Shown here piece by piece: positions 9,980 through 18,600 of a stretch of DNA of 64,000 bases (its first letter is position 1; every line of letters begins with the position of its first letter). The translations under genes were made by a program, and so were the position numbers. Under the pieces are notes generated by a model. That model was not told the origin of the DNA and ran no database searches. It saw only the letters and a program-made list of their open reading frames with translations. Location of the stretch: contig NZ_CP061474.1 of assembly GCF_014679505.1 (NCBI RefSeq), positions 2,738,001 through 2,802,000 on the forward strand. The letters are read 5' to 3'. The DNA comes from Geobacillus sp. 46C-IIa (GTDB lineage Bacteria > Bacillota > Bacilli > Bacillales > Anoxybacillaceae).

Positions 9980-12838
9980 TTATTGCCGCTCTTTTTGCCT
10001 CTCTGACATATACGCCATCACCTCTTCAGCCGCAAGCGGCGGGCAAAGCGCATACCCTTGGGCGTAGCTGCATTGCAAATCGCGGAGCCGTTCGAGTTGT
10101 TCCGGCGTCTCGACCCCTTCAGCAATCGTTTCCAGCCCTAACCCGCGCCCCATTGTAATCATCGCGCTAACGATCGCTGCGTCGGACGCACTGGCATGTA
10201 AATGCTCGATAAACGCCCGGTCAATTTTCAAGATGGTCGCCGGCAGCTGCTTTAGATAATGGAATGAAGAATAGCCGCTCCCAAAATCATCAACAGCGAT
10301 GCCAACGCCGAGCCGCTTTAGCTCATCGAGCGTCCGCATCGTGCTCGATAGATGACGGAGCATCGAATGTTCGGTCAGTTCGAGATGCAAGCATGACGGC
10401 AGCAATGTTGACTGTTTAAGCGCTCGTTTCACATCATCAACGAATCGTTCGTGCTGAAATTGTACGGCAGAAACGTTGACAAAAACGGCTAGTTTGTCAT
10501 TGCCTGTGATCTCCTGCCACCGCTTTGTCTGTCGGCAAGCGGTTTGCAGCACCCACCGGCCGATTTCATGAATCCATCCGGTCTCTTCAGCCAGTGGGAT
10601 AAACTCATCCGGCCGCACCAGTCCAAGCTCCGGGTGCCGCCAACGAACAAGCGCCTCTGTGGCGATGATCGCGCCGGTACGTACATCGACAATCGGCTGG
10701 TAGCAAAGAAACAGTTCATTTTTTTCAACCGCTTTGCGCAAAGAGCTGCCCATTTCAAACCGGTGAACCGCTTCCTCATTCATGTGTGCGCAATAGCGCT
10801 CCACCCGGTTGCCGCCGCTTTTTTTCGCGTTGTTCACTGCAATGTCGGCATGGCGCAACAGCGTATGTTCGTCCGCTCCGTCATCTGGAAACACGGCTAA
10901 CCCGATGCTGGCTGTAATAAAAAATTCTTTTTGTCCATACACCGTCGGTTTCGCCACTTCGCGAACGAGGTGAAGCGCCGTTTCGGCCGCCGTCTCGGCG
11001 CTCGTTTTTAACGGAAACAGCAAACAAAACTTATCGCCATGAAACCGGCCGAGCTGCGCCCCGACCGGGAGCACGCGCTTCATGCGCTCAACAAGTTGAC
11101 GCAAAATATCATCGCCGGCATAATGGCCAACGCTGTCGTTAATCCATTTAAACCGGTCGAGATCAATGAACGCGACCGCTACTTTCCGCTGTTTCCGTTT
11201 CGCTTTTTCCAGTTGATTCGAAAACAGTTCCATCCATTTCGTCCGATTTGGCAAGTTTGTATCCGGGTCGTAATACGCTAAGGAGGCGATTTTCTCCTCT
11301 GCTTTTTTTTGCTCCGTAATGTTGTGCCCAATCCCGTAAATGCCGACTTTTTTTCCATCAACAACAATCGGGATGTTTTTCATTTGAAAAAGAAGCTGCT
11401 CCCCTGACTTCGTCGGAATTTCCAATTGGTACGTTTGCACTTTTCCACGCAGCGCCCGGTAAAAATAGCGGGTGACGCGAGGAATGTCGCTTGGGTGAAC
11501 GTACTTGAGCGAATTGGTATATAACATGTCTTCTTTCCGATAGCCAAGCACTCGTTCAAAAGCAGGATTGACGCTTGTAAAACGGCCGTGCAAATCGGTG
11601 GAATAGACGATATCGGTATTATGTTCAAACAGCGACTTATATCGCTGCTCAGACATTTGCAGGCGGACGTAAAGCCGCTCCATGTCGCGCGACGATGTCG
11701 ACATCAGCTGCGCTAACGTCGTGATCCCTTCCGGCGGCAGCGGTATTTCAAAAGCTGGCCCTCCCTGTCCCGACGCCGCCTCTTCCGCTAGCAAAACGGC
11801 AGCAAACGCCCCTAGCCGCACGGTTGTATACGCGTCTTTGACCATCACTTCCATAGCCGGAAATGGGGCAGCTTGTCCGAGCGCCGAAACCACCCCCTCA
11901 AGCATGAGGCGCGTATACCCTCCTAATGCCATACTATAGTAAAATATCATTTCCTCGGCCGGCTGTTTAGCCGCTTGCGCCGCCAAATCGTGCATGCTCC
12001 AGTAAAACGACGGGGCATGAACATAGGCAAACCTCACTTTTTCCCCTTCGCTGACATGACCGTTGACCGCAACTGCTCCGTTCTCACGCACCCCTGTGAT
12101 CGGCAGGCAAGCATAATGCCCGTTTCGCTCAACAACAAACGGAAACTCCATTCCGGAAAGCGGTAAGCGTTCGATAAATTCTTTCCCTAAATACCGTTCC
12201 AAACAAAGTGATGCCTTTTGCCCATCGAGCTCGTCAATCTGTTGGCCAGCGCTTTTCGTTACGAAAAACGCCAACCCGACCGGTTCCCATAAAAACGGGG
12301 AGAAACAACGGACCCGAAGTGACGCACCGCTGAACGAGACAGCGACCACCCCCTGATCAAGCCGGCCGTCACGCGAAAATAAAGCGCAGCCGTCCGGAAG
12401 GGTGCAGCCGACGATGGTCATCCGTTCGTTCACAAGCGGCAAATGGCGAAGAAGAGGCAACAGAGCCGCACGGCAATCGGTAAATAACAAAAGCAATGCC
12501 GTCTCTTCGTGAACGGTCGCCTCTGCGATCTTTGCAGCCAGCTCGGCTGGATGAGCAGAGTCAACCGCCGGCAACGCCAACGACAAAATGCTCGATTCCG
12601 TCATTGACATCACGTCGGCTAAAAACGTTGTTTCACCGATGATCGGCAATGGCCCCGCCATCCCGACAAGATGGGCGCCCGGCCAACGGCGCGCCGCTAA
12701 CTCGACCGTATGGCGCACCTTTTCTTCATCGTCAGCGGCAACTTGGATGAACAACGACTCGGGCGGCGCAGAACAGTCATCTTCGACCAGCCGGTGCAAT
12801 TCCTCGGCATGGCGGCAGCGCAGCGAACGCATGAACAA
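9980..12838 (-). CDS. FIST-PAS-GGDEF-EAL signalling protein
   Basis: A 952-residue soluble c-di-GMP protein. The order is FIST sensory domain (about 1-380, with the FIST_C stretch LERYLGKEFIERLPLSGMEF), a PAS domain (about 395-510, RYKSLFEHNTDIVY), GGDEF (about 515-680) and EAL (about 695-945). The GGDEF signature is degenerate, reading HGDKF near residue 599, so cyclase activity is unlikely. The EAL part looks intact: EALVRWRHP, FVNVSAVQF, LELTE, DDFGSGYSS, LKIDR, AEGVET and QGY are all present. It is therefore probably a phosphodiesterase in which GGDEF may act as a GTP sensor. The start is TTG at 12838, five bases after AAGGGG; ATG at 12832 is an alternative. It lies inside an otherwise yis-like gene order. 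Confidence 0.9.
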   Translation of the reverse strand: MFMRSLRCRHAEELHRLVEDDCSAPPESLFIQVAADDEEKVRHTVELAARRWPGAHLVGMAGPLPIIGETTFLADVMSMTESSILSLALPAVDSAHPAELAAKIAEATVHEETALLLLFTDCRAALLPLLRHLPLVNERMTIVGCTLPDGCALFSRDGRLDQGVVAVSFSGASLRVRCFSPFLWEPVGLAFFVTKSAGQQIDELDGQKASLCLERYLGKEFIERLPLSGMEFPFVVERNGHYACLPITGVRENGAVAVNGHVSEGEKVRFAYVHAPSFYWSMHDLAAQAAKQPAEEMIFYYSMALGGYTRLMLEGVVSALGQAAPFPAMEVMVKDAYTTVRLGAFAAVLLAEEAASGQGGPAFEIPLPPEGITTLAQLMSTSSRDMERLYVRLQMSEQRYKSLFEHNTDIVYSTDLHGRFTSVNPAFERVLGYRKEDMLYTNSLKYVHPSDIPRVTRYFYRALRGKVQTYQLEIPTKSGEQLLFQMKNIPIVVDGKKVGIYGIGHNITEQKKAEEKIASLAYYDPDTNLPNRTKWMELFSNQLEKAKRKQRKVAVAFIDLDRFKWINDSVGHYAGDDILRQLVERMKRVLPVGAQLGRFHGDKFCLLFPLKTSAETAAETALHLVREVAKPTVYGQKEFFITASIGLAVFPDDGADEHTLLRHADIAVNNAKKSGGNRVERYCAHMNEEAVHRFEMGSSLRKAVEKNELFLCYQPIVDVRTGAIIATEALVRWRHPELGLVRPDEFIPLAEETGWIHEIGRWVLQTACRQTKRWQEITGNDKLAVFVNVSAVQFQHERFVDDVKRALKQSTLLPSCLHLELTEHSMLRHLSSTMRTLDELKRLGVGIAVDDFGSGYSSFHYLKQLPATILKIDRAFIEHLHASASDAAIVSAMITMGRGLGLETIAEGVETPEQLERLRDLQCSYAQGYALCPPLAAEEVMAYMSERQKERQ

Positions 12839-12920
12839 TGACGCCCCCTTCTATTAATCGAGCCATTCTAAACATTCAAAAATTTCCGCTGTTTTTAACA
12901 TACCACATTTTTTGCGTAAG

Positions 12921-12956
12921 AAAAAGCGGCAACCCGCTGTTAGGCTGCCGCTTTGT
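12921..12956 (-). terminator. Intrinsic terminator of yisL
   Basis: AAAGCGGCA (12923-12931) pairs with TGCCGCTTT (12946-12954), and on the minus strand the stem is followed by TTTTTC. It lies directly after the yisL stop. Confidence 0.75.
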
Positions 12957-13310
12957 TTAGAACACATCAAAGCCGAGCGGCAACAGCAAACCGAGGAATA
13001 ACGTCACAACGAGCGCAATCACCCATTGCGTCCATCCTGCCGCCGCACTTTTTCCTTTTTTCCCCGCCATCAAAACCATTTCCATCGCTCCGATTACCCA
13101 TAATCCGGCGAGCGCCTTCAGCAAGTAAAGTCCGGAAATCGTGGCGATGCTATGCAACAAAAGCAAACCGGTGATGATCGTTATAATATAAAACAGCCGC
13201 AAAATCATTTGTACGATGTTGGCTTTGGCCGCTCCTGAGCGCTGCATTGACACAGTGATGAAGAACAAAATAATCATCACAAGCCAACTTGTAATATGGG
13301 CATGCGTCAA
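12957..13310 (-). CDS. yisL: UPF0344 membrane protein YisL
   Basis: A 117-residue protein with four predicted membrane helices. MTHAHITSW at the N-terminus and LGLLLPLGFDVF at the C-terminus match, from memory, B. subtilis YisL. The start is TTG at 13310, with GGAGGG seven bases upstream, and conservation of MTH supports it. Biochemical role is unknown. It lies between the EAL gene and yisK on the same strand; yisK is also its B. subtilis neighbour. Confidence 0.85.
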   Translation of the reverse strand: MTHAHITSWLVMIILFFITVSMQRSGAAKANIVQMILRLFYIITIITGLLLLHSIATISGLYLLKALAGLWVIGAMEMVLMAGKKGKSAAAGWTQWVIALVVTLFLGLLLPLGFDVF

Positions 13311-13388
13311 TTAATATCCCTCCAACTTTTCCATGTTCATCCTCATCATAGCATGGGCGGCAAGCCGTTGACAAACATTACGACATGC

Positions 13389-13420
13389 GAAAAGCGCCTC
13401 CGTTTTGGATGGCGCTTTTC
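13389..13420 (-). terminator. Hairpin terminator after yisK
   Basis: GAAAAGCGCC (13389-13398) pairs with GGCGCTTTTC (13411-13420) around a 12-base loop. It lies 28 bp beyond the yisK stop codon. The T-run is within the stem rather than after it. Confidence 0.55.
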
Positions 13421-13448
13421 ATCTGCATACGATTCCTTTTCCCTTGGC

Positions 13449-14354
13449 TCATTCCCCGACTTTATTGCGCAGCGTGCCGATCCCTTCGATCGTCACTTCG
13501 ACGACATCGCCCGTTTGCAAAAAGCGCGGCGGACGCATTCCTTTGCCGACCCCAGCCGGCGTCCCTGTCGCGATAATATCGCCCGGCTCAAGCGTTATGC
13601 CTTTTGAGATCGTCTCAATGATCGATTCAATCGGAAAAATCAACTGTTTTGTGCTCGCCTGCTGGCGCACTTCTCCGTTCACCCGCGTTTCGATGCGTAA
13701 ATCGTTCGGATTTGGAATCAATTGACTCGGCACGATCCATGGCCCCATCGGACAAAATGTATCCAAGCTTTTGCCGAGCAAATATTGTTGATGCCGTTCC
13801 TGCAAATCACGAGCGGTCACATCATTGATGATCGTGTACCCAAATACGTAATCGAGCGCTTCTTCGCGGCGAATCGCCCGCCCTTTTTTGCCGATGATCA
13901 ACGCAAGCTCCCCTTCGTAGTCTACTTCATCGGTGACATCCGCATGGCGCAAAATCGTTTCCCCATGACCAATCACAGTCGTCGGCGTTTTCGAGAAGAC
14001 GATGACATGTTTCGGCACATCGGCGGCATCTCCTAATTCAAGCGCATGGTCAACATAGTTTTTGCCGATGCAAAAAACGTTTTTCGCCGGCCGTGGGATC
14101 GGGGCAAGGAGGCGAACATCGCCAAGGCGATAGACGTAGTCTGGCCCCGGGTGGCGAAGCGCCCAATCCATGACTTTCCGGGCCCGATCCAAAAAAGCGT
14201 CCCCTTGGGCGATGGCCTCTAGCATCGACGCTGGAATCGTCTCTTTCCCGTCCATCGCTCGTTCGGCACGGCGCAAATAGATGGCCGTCTCCTCCCCTTC
14301 CGGCACCGCTCCGACCAATGTTTCTCCGTTGAAAACAGCCGTAATGAATTTCAT
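13449..14354 (-). CDS. yisK: Fumarylacetoacetate-hydrolase-fold protein YisK
   Basis: A 301-residue enzyme with an N-terminal domain of about 90 residues followed by the FAH catalytic fold. The metal-binding motif is visible as VDYEGELALIIGKKG (two glutamates) with Asp in TIINDVTARDLQ. It also has the IGKNYVDHA and GTPAGVG signatures. B. subtilis YisK has the same length and has been reported as an oxaloacetate decarboxylase that also interacts with the Mbl cytoskeleton; the activity here is inferred from the family. The start ATG at 14354 follows GAGAGGAAG. The neighbour yisL is conserved. Confidence 0.88.
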   Translation of the reverse strand: MKFITAVFNGETLVGAVPEGEETAIYLRRAERAMDGKETIPASMLEAIAQGDAFLDRARKVMDWALRHPGPDYVYRLGDVRLLAPIPRPAKNVFCIGKNYVDHALELGDAADVPKHVIVFSKTPTTVIGHGETILRHADVTDEVDYEGELALIIGKKGRAIRREEALDYVFGYTIINDVTARDLQERHQQYLLGKSLDTFCPMGPWIVPSQLIPNPNDLRIETRVNGEVRQQASTKQLIFPIESIIETISKGITLEPGDIIATGTPAGVGKGMRPPRFLQTGDVVEVTIEGIGTLRNKVGE

Positions 14355-14495
14355 TGTCTTCCTCTCCCTCTCTACCTAAGTCTTCCACTGCACACAGGGA
14401 CGGGCATACAGGCCGCACTCGTCCATCCCTCCCCATTGCGACGCATCGCCCATTCTATTCGCCGTCCAAGCGAAAAAGTCCTGTTTTTGTAGAAT

Positions 14496-14506
14496 TTTGT
14501 CTAAAT
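14496..14506 (+). promoter_or_regulatory. Possible Spo0A box upstream of yisI
   Basis: TTTGTCTAAAT matches the 0A-box TTTGTCGAAAA at nine of eleven positions. It lies 55 bp upstream of a TATAAT (14561-14566) that probably serves yisI. Confidence 0.3.
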
Positions 14507-14560
14507 TAGGAAATTTATCACTTATTTTCCCGAATCGCTTCCTTTTTCCGTCGTTCTATG

Positions 14561-14566
14561 TATAAT
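14561..14566 (+). promoter_or_regulatory. -10 element for yisI
   Basis: A perfect TATAAT, 118 bp before the chosen yisI start. There is no convincing -35, suggesting an activated promoter. Confidence 0.4.
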
Positions 14567-14683
14567 AATGTTTAGTTTCCACTATGGCTGTCGGTTGCGA
14601 CCTTAGCCATGCAACAAAGGTCTTGCTTCGGTCACTCCCAGCGCCCCCCAACCAACATTTCAATAGAATTGATGGTGAAGGAA

Positions 14684-14854
14684 ATGGTTCTCTTGCTAAT
14701 TGAAGAAAAACGGCAACAAATGATCGAATTGGCGCTCACTCATGGCTTTACAGCAAAAGAAACGATCCAATGCAGCCAAGAGCTTGACCAATTGATCAAC
14801 CAATATTTGCGGCAAACAATGGCTTTTGAACCGCCTGCTCCATCCGTCCAATAA
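14684..14854 (+). CDS. yisI: Spo0E-family aspartyl-phosphate phosphatase (YisI-like)
   Basis: A 56-residue protein with the family signature SQELDQLINQYLRQ, which in Spo0E, YisI and YnzD dephosphorylates Spo0A~P and delays sporulation. Start ATG 14684 is chosen because GGTGA (14674-14678), complementary to the 16S rRNA end, sits five bases upstream and the product length then fits the family; 14672 is an alternative. The position beside yisK and gerP copies the B. subtilis arrangement of yisI. An intrinsic terminator overlaps its stop codon. Confidence 0.85.
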   Translation: MVLLLIEEKRQQMIELALTHGFTAKETIQCSQELDQLINQYLRQTMAFEPPAPSVQ

Positions 14855-14868
14855 GCGACGGATTTTTT
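14842..14868 (+). terminator. Intrinsic terminator overlapping the yisI stop
   Basis: ATCCGTC (14842-14848) pairs with GACGGAT (14857-14863), followed by TTTTT. The yisI stop TAA (14852-14854) lies in the loop. Confidence 0.8.
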
Positions 14869-16036
14869 ATTGGCCCGGCTGGCGCCGAAAAGGCGGACGC
14901 ATCCCGTACGTTCCCCATCTCCACAGCCACTCGACCGGGCCAAACCGAAATCGGGCGAACCAGCGGCGGCTTGCCCATAAACTAGCAGCATAGATCCCGA
15001 TCGCCAATAGCGCTCCTTGCCATTCGTTCAACCGCCCGTACCACCCGAGCCCATAGCTGTAAAAAAGCGACGTGCAGATGAGCGACTGAGCGAGATAGTG
15101 GGTGAGCGACATTCTCCCAGCGTCTTGCAACCATCGCCACGCCGGCCGCCAATTGGCTTTCCCGCAAACAAACACAGCAGCAGCAGCGTAGAACACCGCC
15201 AAAACCGCGCCGCCAACGTTGTCCTGGATATACATCGTCAACGTGTTGGCCCCGGCCCAATACGGAATCGTTTTTAACGCCAGACCGAGGCATAGCGCCA
15301 CGCCCATGAAGCGGCGCAACGTCGCGGCCGGATAGCGTTCGGCCTCAAGCCAGCGCTCTTTGGCGGCATATGCGCCGAGAAGGCAAAACGGCAATACCGC
15401 CAAGAGCGTAAATAGAAGCCCGCCATCGCTATTGAGATACAACCAATCGTGCCATCGCTGCCAAAACACATCGCGAAACGTTCCACTTTGGTAATGGCGG
15501 AGGGCTGCAGCTGCCTCTATCTCTTTGCCATCGGCTGCTCCCGTCCATCCGGCCATCATACTTATGGCCAGCAACAATGCTACGAGGCTGTGAAAAAGGA
15601 AAAAACCGGCCAGCGCTGCCGTCCGCCACCAGCGCGGCGGGGCGTTTATGAACAAAAGCAACATCAGCCCAGCAAGCGCGTACGGAATTAAAATATCACC
15701 AAACCAAAGGCCGAACGCATGAATGGCGCCGAACATCAACAAAAGAAGGAAGCGGCGCAGCAAAATCGGAATCGGCCGCTTCCCGCGCTCGCGCAATCGG
15801 TGGCAAAGGATGGCCGTGCCGAATCCAAATAAAAAGGCAAACAGCGGATAGGCGCTCGCTTCAAACAAAAGATCGATGGCCGCGGCAACCGCGCGGTTGA
15901 AAGAGCTGCCGCCGACGTCTTCCGCATATAACGCCGGCGACGAGAAATAGCGCATGTTGACAAGCAAAATGCCAAACAAGGCAAACCCGCGCAGGACGTC
16001 AACCGCCGCGATCCGCTCTGCCGATAAAGATGTCAC
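14867..16036 (-). CDS. DUF418-family membrane protein (YeiB/YxaH-like)
   Basis: A 389-residue protein with eight to ten hydrophobic helices. It opens with the family pattern RIAAVDVLRGFALFGILLVNM and ends with the DUF418 domain, GRMSLTHYLAQSLICTSLFY and RFRFGPVEWLWRWGTYG. Members are inner-membrane proteins of unknown function, some suspected in transport. The start is GTG at 16036 with AAGGGA upstream. It is convergent with yisI and is not part of the B. subtilis yis order as I recall it, so it may be a lineage-specific insertion. Confidence 0.85.
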   Translation of the reverse strand: MTSLSAERIAAVDVLRGFALFGILLVNMRYFSSPALYAEDVGGSSFNRAVAAAIDLLFEASAYPLFAFLFGFGTAILCHRLRERGKRPIPILLRRFLLLLMFGAIHAFGLWFGDILIPYALAGLMLLLFINAPPRWWRTAALAGFFLFHSLVALLLAISMMAGWTGAADGKEIEAAAALRHYQSGTFRDVFWQRWHDWLYLNSDGGLLFTLLAVLPFCLLGAYAAKERWLEAERYPAATLRRFMGVALCLGLALKTIPYWAGANTLTMYIQDNVGGAVLAVFYAAAAVFVCGKANWRPAWRWLQDAGRMSLTHYLAQSLICTSLFYSYGLGWYGRLNEWQGALLAIGIYAASLWASRRWFARFRFGPVEWLWRWGTYGMRPPFRRQPGQ

Positions 16037-16244
16037 AAAATCCCTTCTTTCTATCTTTTCGCTATGCCGAAGGAGGCGGCTTACTCAGCGGGCAACCTCA
16101 TGTCATCGCCAAACGTTTCGCCCAATTACGGAACAGTCGGCAGCCTTGCACCGCCGAGCCCTCCGCCACATATCATGATCCGCCCTCCTGCCGTTTTCGC
16201 TTTGTGTCTCTGTTGTCAGGGCAGCAAGCGCGTACGTCACGCCA
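16037..16244. other. Intergenic region, nothing recognised
   Basis: About 208 bp between the DUF418 gene and the acyl-CoA synthetase. I see no convincing terminator or promoter pair. A plus-strand open frame here lacks a usable ribosome site. Confidence 0.5.
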
Positions 16245-17840
16245 TCAGTTGACATAGCGCCCCGTTTTTCCCATTGAATCCCAATATTGGCGGCGCAAAT
16301 GCACTTTTTGAATTTTTCCAGACGCGGTCTTCGGCAGCTCATCAACAAACGTTACACCCGTGATCGCTTTGAAGTGGGCCAACTTTTCCCGCGAAAAGGC
16401 GATCAGCTCCTCTTCGCTCACCGTATGCCCGGGTCGAACGACGACGAACGCATGCGGCGTTTCACCCCATTTTTCATGCGGCACGGCGATGACGGCCGCT
16501 TCAAGCACAGCCGGATGTTCATAAAGCGCCCCTTCGACTTCAATCGAGGAAATGTTTTCTCCTCCGCTAATAATAATATCCTTTTTCCGGTCGACGATAT
16601 CAATATGCCCGTATTCATCGACTGTCGCCATATCTCCTGTATGCAGCCAACCGTCACGAATCGTTGCAGCCGTTGCCTCATCGTTTTTCCAATACCCTTT
16701 CATGACGCCGTGGCTGCGGACGATCACCTCACCGATCGCCCGTCCATTCTTCGGCACTTCCTCTCCATTCTCGTCGACGACTTTCACCTCGCAGCCGATC
16801 ATCGGATAGCCGGCTTTCGCTTTCAGCCGCTGCTTTTGTTCGGCAGGCAGCCCGTCAAGCTGCGGGCGGATAAGCGAAATGGTGCTGAGCGGAGACGATT
16901 CAGTCATGCCGTATACTTGAATGAATTTCCAGCCGAGTTTTTCTTCGACGCGCGCAACAAACGCGGGCGGCGGTGCGGAACCGGCAATGACGACCCGCAC
17001 ATGTTCCGGAACGTCCGGCTTATGCTGCTCGTAATATTGCAGCAGCATGTTAAGCACGGTCGGAGCCATATGCATAACGGTCACACGATGCTCGTTGACA
17101 AGGTCAAAAATGGTTTTCGGATCGACTTTGCGCAAACCGATCTGCGTCGCTCCGTTAGCGGTGTAGTAAAACGGCGAACCCCAGCCGTTGACATGGAACA
17201 TCGGCAGTACGTGCAAATACGTATCACGGTCGGATACACACAGATGATGCATCGTCACGAGCGCATGCAAATAATTGTTTCGATGGGTCAACATCACTCC
17301 TTTCGGATTGCCCGTCGTCCCGCTCGTATACAGCAAGCTGCATACATCGTTTTCGTCGATCGTCGGGCGCGGAACGGGCGCGGCCGATTGGGCGGCGAGC
17401 CATTCCCCGTAAGCGGTTTCAACGATTGCCGCATCTGTTTTATGGTGAATGATCATCTCCTCGACCGTCTCAAGTTGATCTTTGACGGGCGCAATCAACC
17501 CGTACAGCTCTTCATCAACGAACAACACTTTGCTTTCGCTATGGTTCAAAATGAAGACATAATCATCCGGTTTCAAACGCGTATTGAGCGGCACCATCAC
17601 TCCACCCACTTCAAATACACCATAAAACCCTTCGAGCATTTCGAGCGTGTTAGGAGCCAAATACGCCACGCGATCCCCTTTACGGACACCAAGTCCCCGC
17701 AGCCCATTGGCGAGCCTTCGCACCCGTTCGCCAAGCTGCCGGTACGTCACTGTCCGCCCCGAACAAATCATTGCCGGCTTGTCCCCGTACAGAGCCACAG
17801 CGCGGTCTAAAAAATGGGTGAGCACAAGCGGTACGTTCAT
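16245..17840 (-). CDS. Acyl-CoA synthetase (AMP-forming, fatty acid CoA ligase type)
   Basis: A 531-residue member of the ANL superfamily that activates a carboxylic acid with ATP and CoA through an acyl-adenylate. Visible motifs are the P-loop [18 protein letters not shown] (A3), VYGMTESSP (A5), [10 protein letters not shown] (A7), DRKKDIIISGGENISS (A8 hinge) and the catalytic lysine in LPKTASGKIQK (A10). The TGDMATVDEYGHIDIVDRKKD region resembles medium- to long-chain ligases; the true chain length is not readable. The start ATG at 17840 follows GGGGGGAGAGGAAG. It appears monocistronic and lies between spore genes. Confidence 0.88.
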   Translation of the reverse strand: MNVPLVLTHFLDRAVALYGDKPAMICSGRTVTYRQLGERVRRLANGLRGLGVRKGDRVAYLAPNTLEMLEGFYGVFEVGGVMVPLNTRLKPDDYVFILNHSESKVLFVDEELYGLIAPVKDQLETVEEMIIHHKTDAAIVETAYGEWLAAQSAAPVPRPTIDENDVCSLLYTSGTTGNPKGVMLTHRNNYLHALVTMHHLCVSDRDTYLHVLPMFHVNGWGSPFYYTANGATQIGLRKVDPKTIFDLVNEHRVTVMHMAPTVLNMLLQYYEQHKPDVPEHVRVVIAGSAPPPAFVARVEEKLGWKFIQVYGMTESSPLSTISLIRPQLDGLPAEQKQRLKAKAGYPMIGCEVKVVDENGEEVPKNGRAIGEVIVRSHGVMKGYWKNDEATAATIRDGWLHTGDMATVDEYGHIDIVDRKKDIIISGGENISSIEVEGALYEHPAVLEAAVIAVPHEKWGETPHAFVVVRPGHTVSEEELIAFSREKLAHFKAITGVTFVDELPKTASGKIQKVHLRRQYWDSMGKTGRYVN

Positions 17841-17938
17841 CTTCCTCTCCCCCCGGCTATATATTTTAGAAAATTCACAATTATATTATATAGGAAGATG
17901 GGCAAAAGAAAAAGACGGTCTTTTCCGTTGTCGACCGT

Positions 17939-18163
17939 CTAGTTGTTTCCTTTCGCCCCGGCATCAGACACATCTGGGTCCACCGTATTCGTGACGCTGC
18001 AAAACGTATTTGTTTGCAAAAAGTCACCCGTATTGCCGCCGCCGGCACCGGAGTTCGTTTTTGATGTACTTTTTGGGGCGATTTGTAACACATCCCCCAT
18101 GTTCACGGTGCCGTTGCCGCCCACGCTCGTAACCTTAATCCCGCCAATGACGATCGCTGGCAT
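17939..18163 (-). CDS. GerPA/GerPF-family spore protein, extra copy 1
   Basis: A 74-residue protein of the gerPA family (PF10676), which helps nutrients cross the spore coat. It follows the family plan: MPAIVIGGIKVTSVGGNGTV, the core NMGDVLQIAPKSTSKTNSGAGGGNTGDFLQTNTFCSV, then NTVDPDVSD. The start at 18163 is set by AAGGAGAAG just upstream. It is divergent from the gerP cluster and closest to the next gene (18307). A sigma-K-type -10 (CATATGATA) lies 34 bp upstream. A cysteine near the C-terminus is unlike its siblings. Confidence 0.85.
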   Translation of the reverse strand: MPAIVIGGIKVTSVGGNGTVNMGDVLQIAPKSTSKTNSGAGGGNTGDFLQTNTFCSVTNTVDPDVSDAGAKGNN

Positions 18164-18196
18164 CGCCTTCTCCTTCCTTTCTGTCCATTCCTTTTT

Positions 18197-18205
18197 TATC
18201 ATATG
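18197..18205 (-). promoter_or_regulatory. Sigma-K-type -10 for extra GerP copy 1
   Basis: On the minus strand this reads CATATGATA, a full match to the sigma-K -10 pattern CATANNNTA. No AC -35 is seen at 16-17 bp. Confidence 0.45.
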
Positions 18206-18246
18206 CCGCCAATCCGTCTGCCACTTGGACACCCGTCCCGCATTGA

Positions 18247-18274
18247 ACCGATTTTTCTCCGCATTCATACAATG
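18247..18274 (+). promoter_or_regulatory. Sigma-K-type promoter for extra GerP copy 2
   Basis: AC (18247-18248), 17 bp spacer, then CATACAATG (18266-18274), one mismatch from CATANNNTA. It ends 32 bp before the ATG. Confidence 0.5.
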
Positions 18275-18306
18275 CAGTAACGATACGGGGGGAAGGAGGA
18301 GCTATA

Positions 18307-18531
18307 ATGCCTTCATTTATTAGTGGCCCGATTAAAATTACCCATGTGAGCGGAGACGGAACCGTCAATTTTGGCGATGTATTGCAAATCGCGCCAAAGA
18401 GCACGGCCAAGTCGCATACCGGCGCGGGCGGCAGCAATAATGGGGATTTCTTGCAGACGAATACGTTTGTCAGCTTTACCAACACCGGCGACCCTGACAT
18501 TTTGGACGCAAATAATGCAGCGAACAATTAG
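18307..18531 (+). CDS. GerPA/GerPF-family spore protein, extra copy 2
   Basis: A 74-residue gerPA-family protein (MPSFISGPIKITHVSGDGTV, NFGDVLQIAPKSTAKSHTGAGGSNNGDFLQTNTFVSF, NTGDPDILD). GGAAGGAGGAG precedes the ATG. The core is nearly the same as the divergent copy at 17939-18163, so the two look like a duplication. It lies just before gerPA but has its own promoter, and gerPA has another, so it may not be co-transcribed. Expected location is the inner spore coat. Confidence 0.85.
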   Translation: MPSFISGPIKITHVSGDGTVNFGDVLQIAPKSTAKSHTGAGGSNNGDFLQTNTFVSFTNTGDPDILDANNAANN

Positions 18532-18536
18532 AGCGA

Positions 18537-18564
18537 ACGTTTTCCGGCTTGTGCCCATACATTA
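18537..18564 (+). promoter_or_regulatory. Sigma-K promoter of the gerPA-F operon
   Basis: AC (18537-18538), 17 bp, then CATACATTA (18556-18564), a perfect match to CATANNNTA. The gerP operon of other Bacillaceae is known to be transcribed by sigma-K in the mother cell. Confidence 0.65.
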
Positions 18565-18600
18565 GTAGTAACTACGAAGCTGGGAAAGGAGCATGCCCCC

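Larger units (their letters stand above)
14355..14683. other. Intergenic region between yisK and yisI
   Basis: No gene is supported in these 329 bp. They hold the yisK ribosome site, a possible Spo0A box and the promoter of yisI. An in-frame open extension of yisI back to 14609 lacks a ribosome site and family similarity. Confidence 0.6.

Noticed and set aside
16064..16252. 62-codon proline-rich plus-strand frame (MPKEAAYSAGN...)
   Set aside because: No ribosome site before its ATG, and AAGGAGG lies within it but is not followed by a start codon at suitable distance.
16287..17810. 507-codon plus-strand open frame
   Set aside because: Exactly antisense to the well-supported acyl-CoA synthetase; no ribosome site and a protein rich in His/Arg, as expected of a shadow frame.
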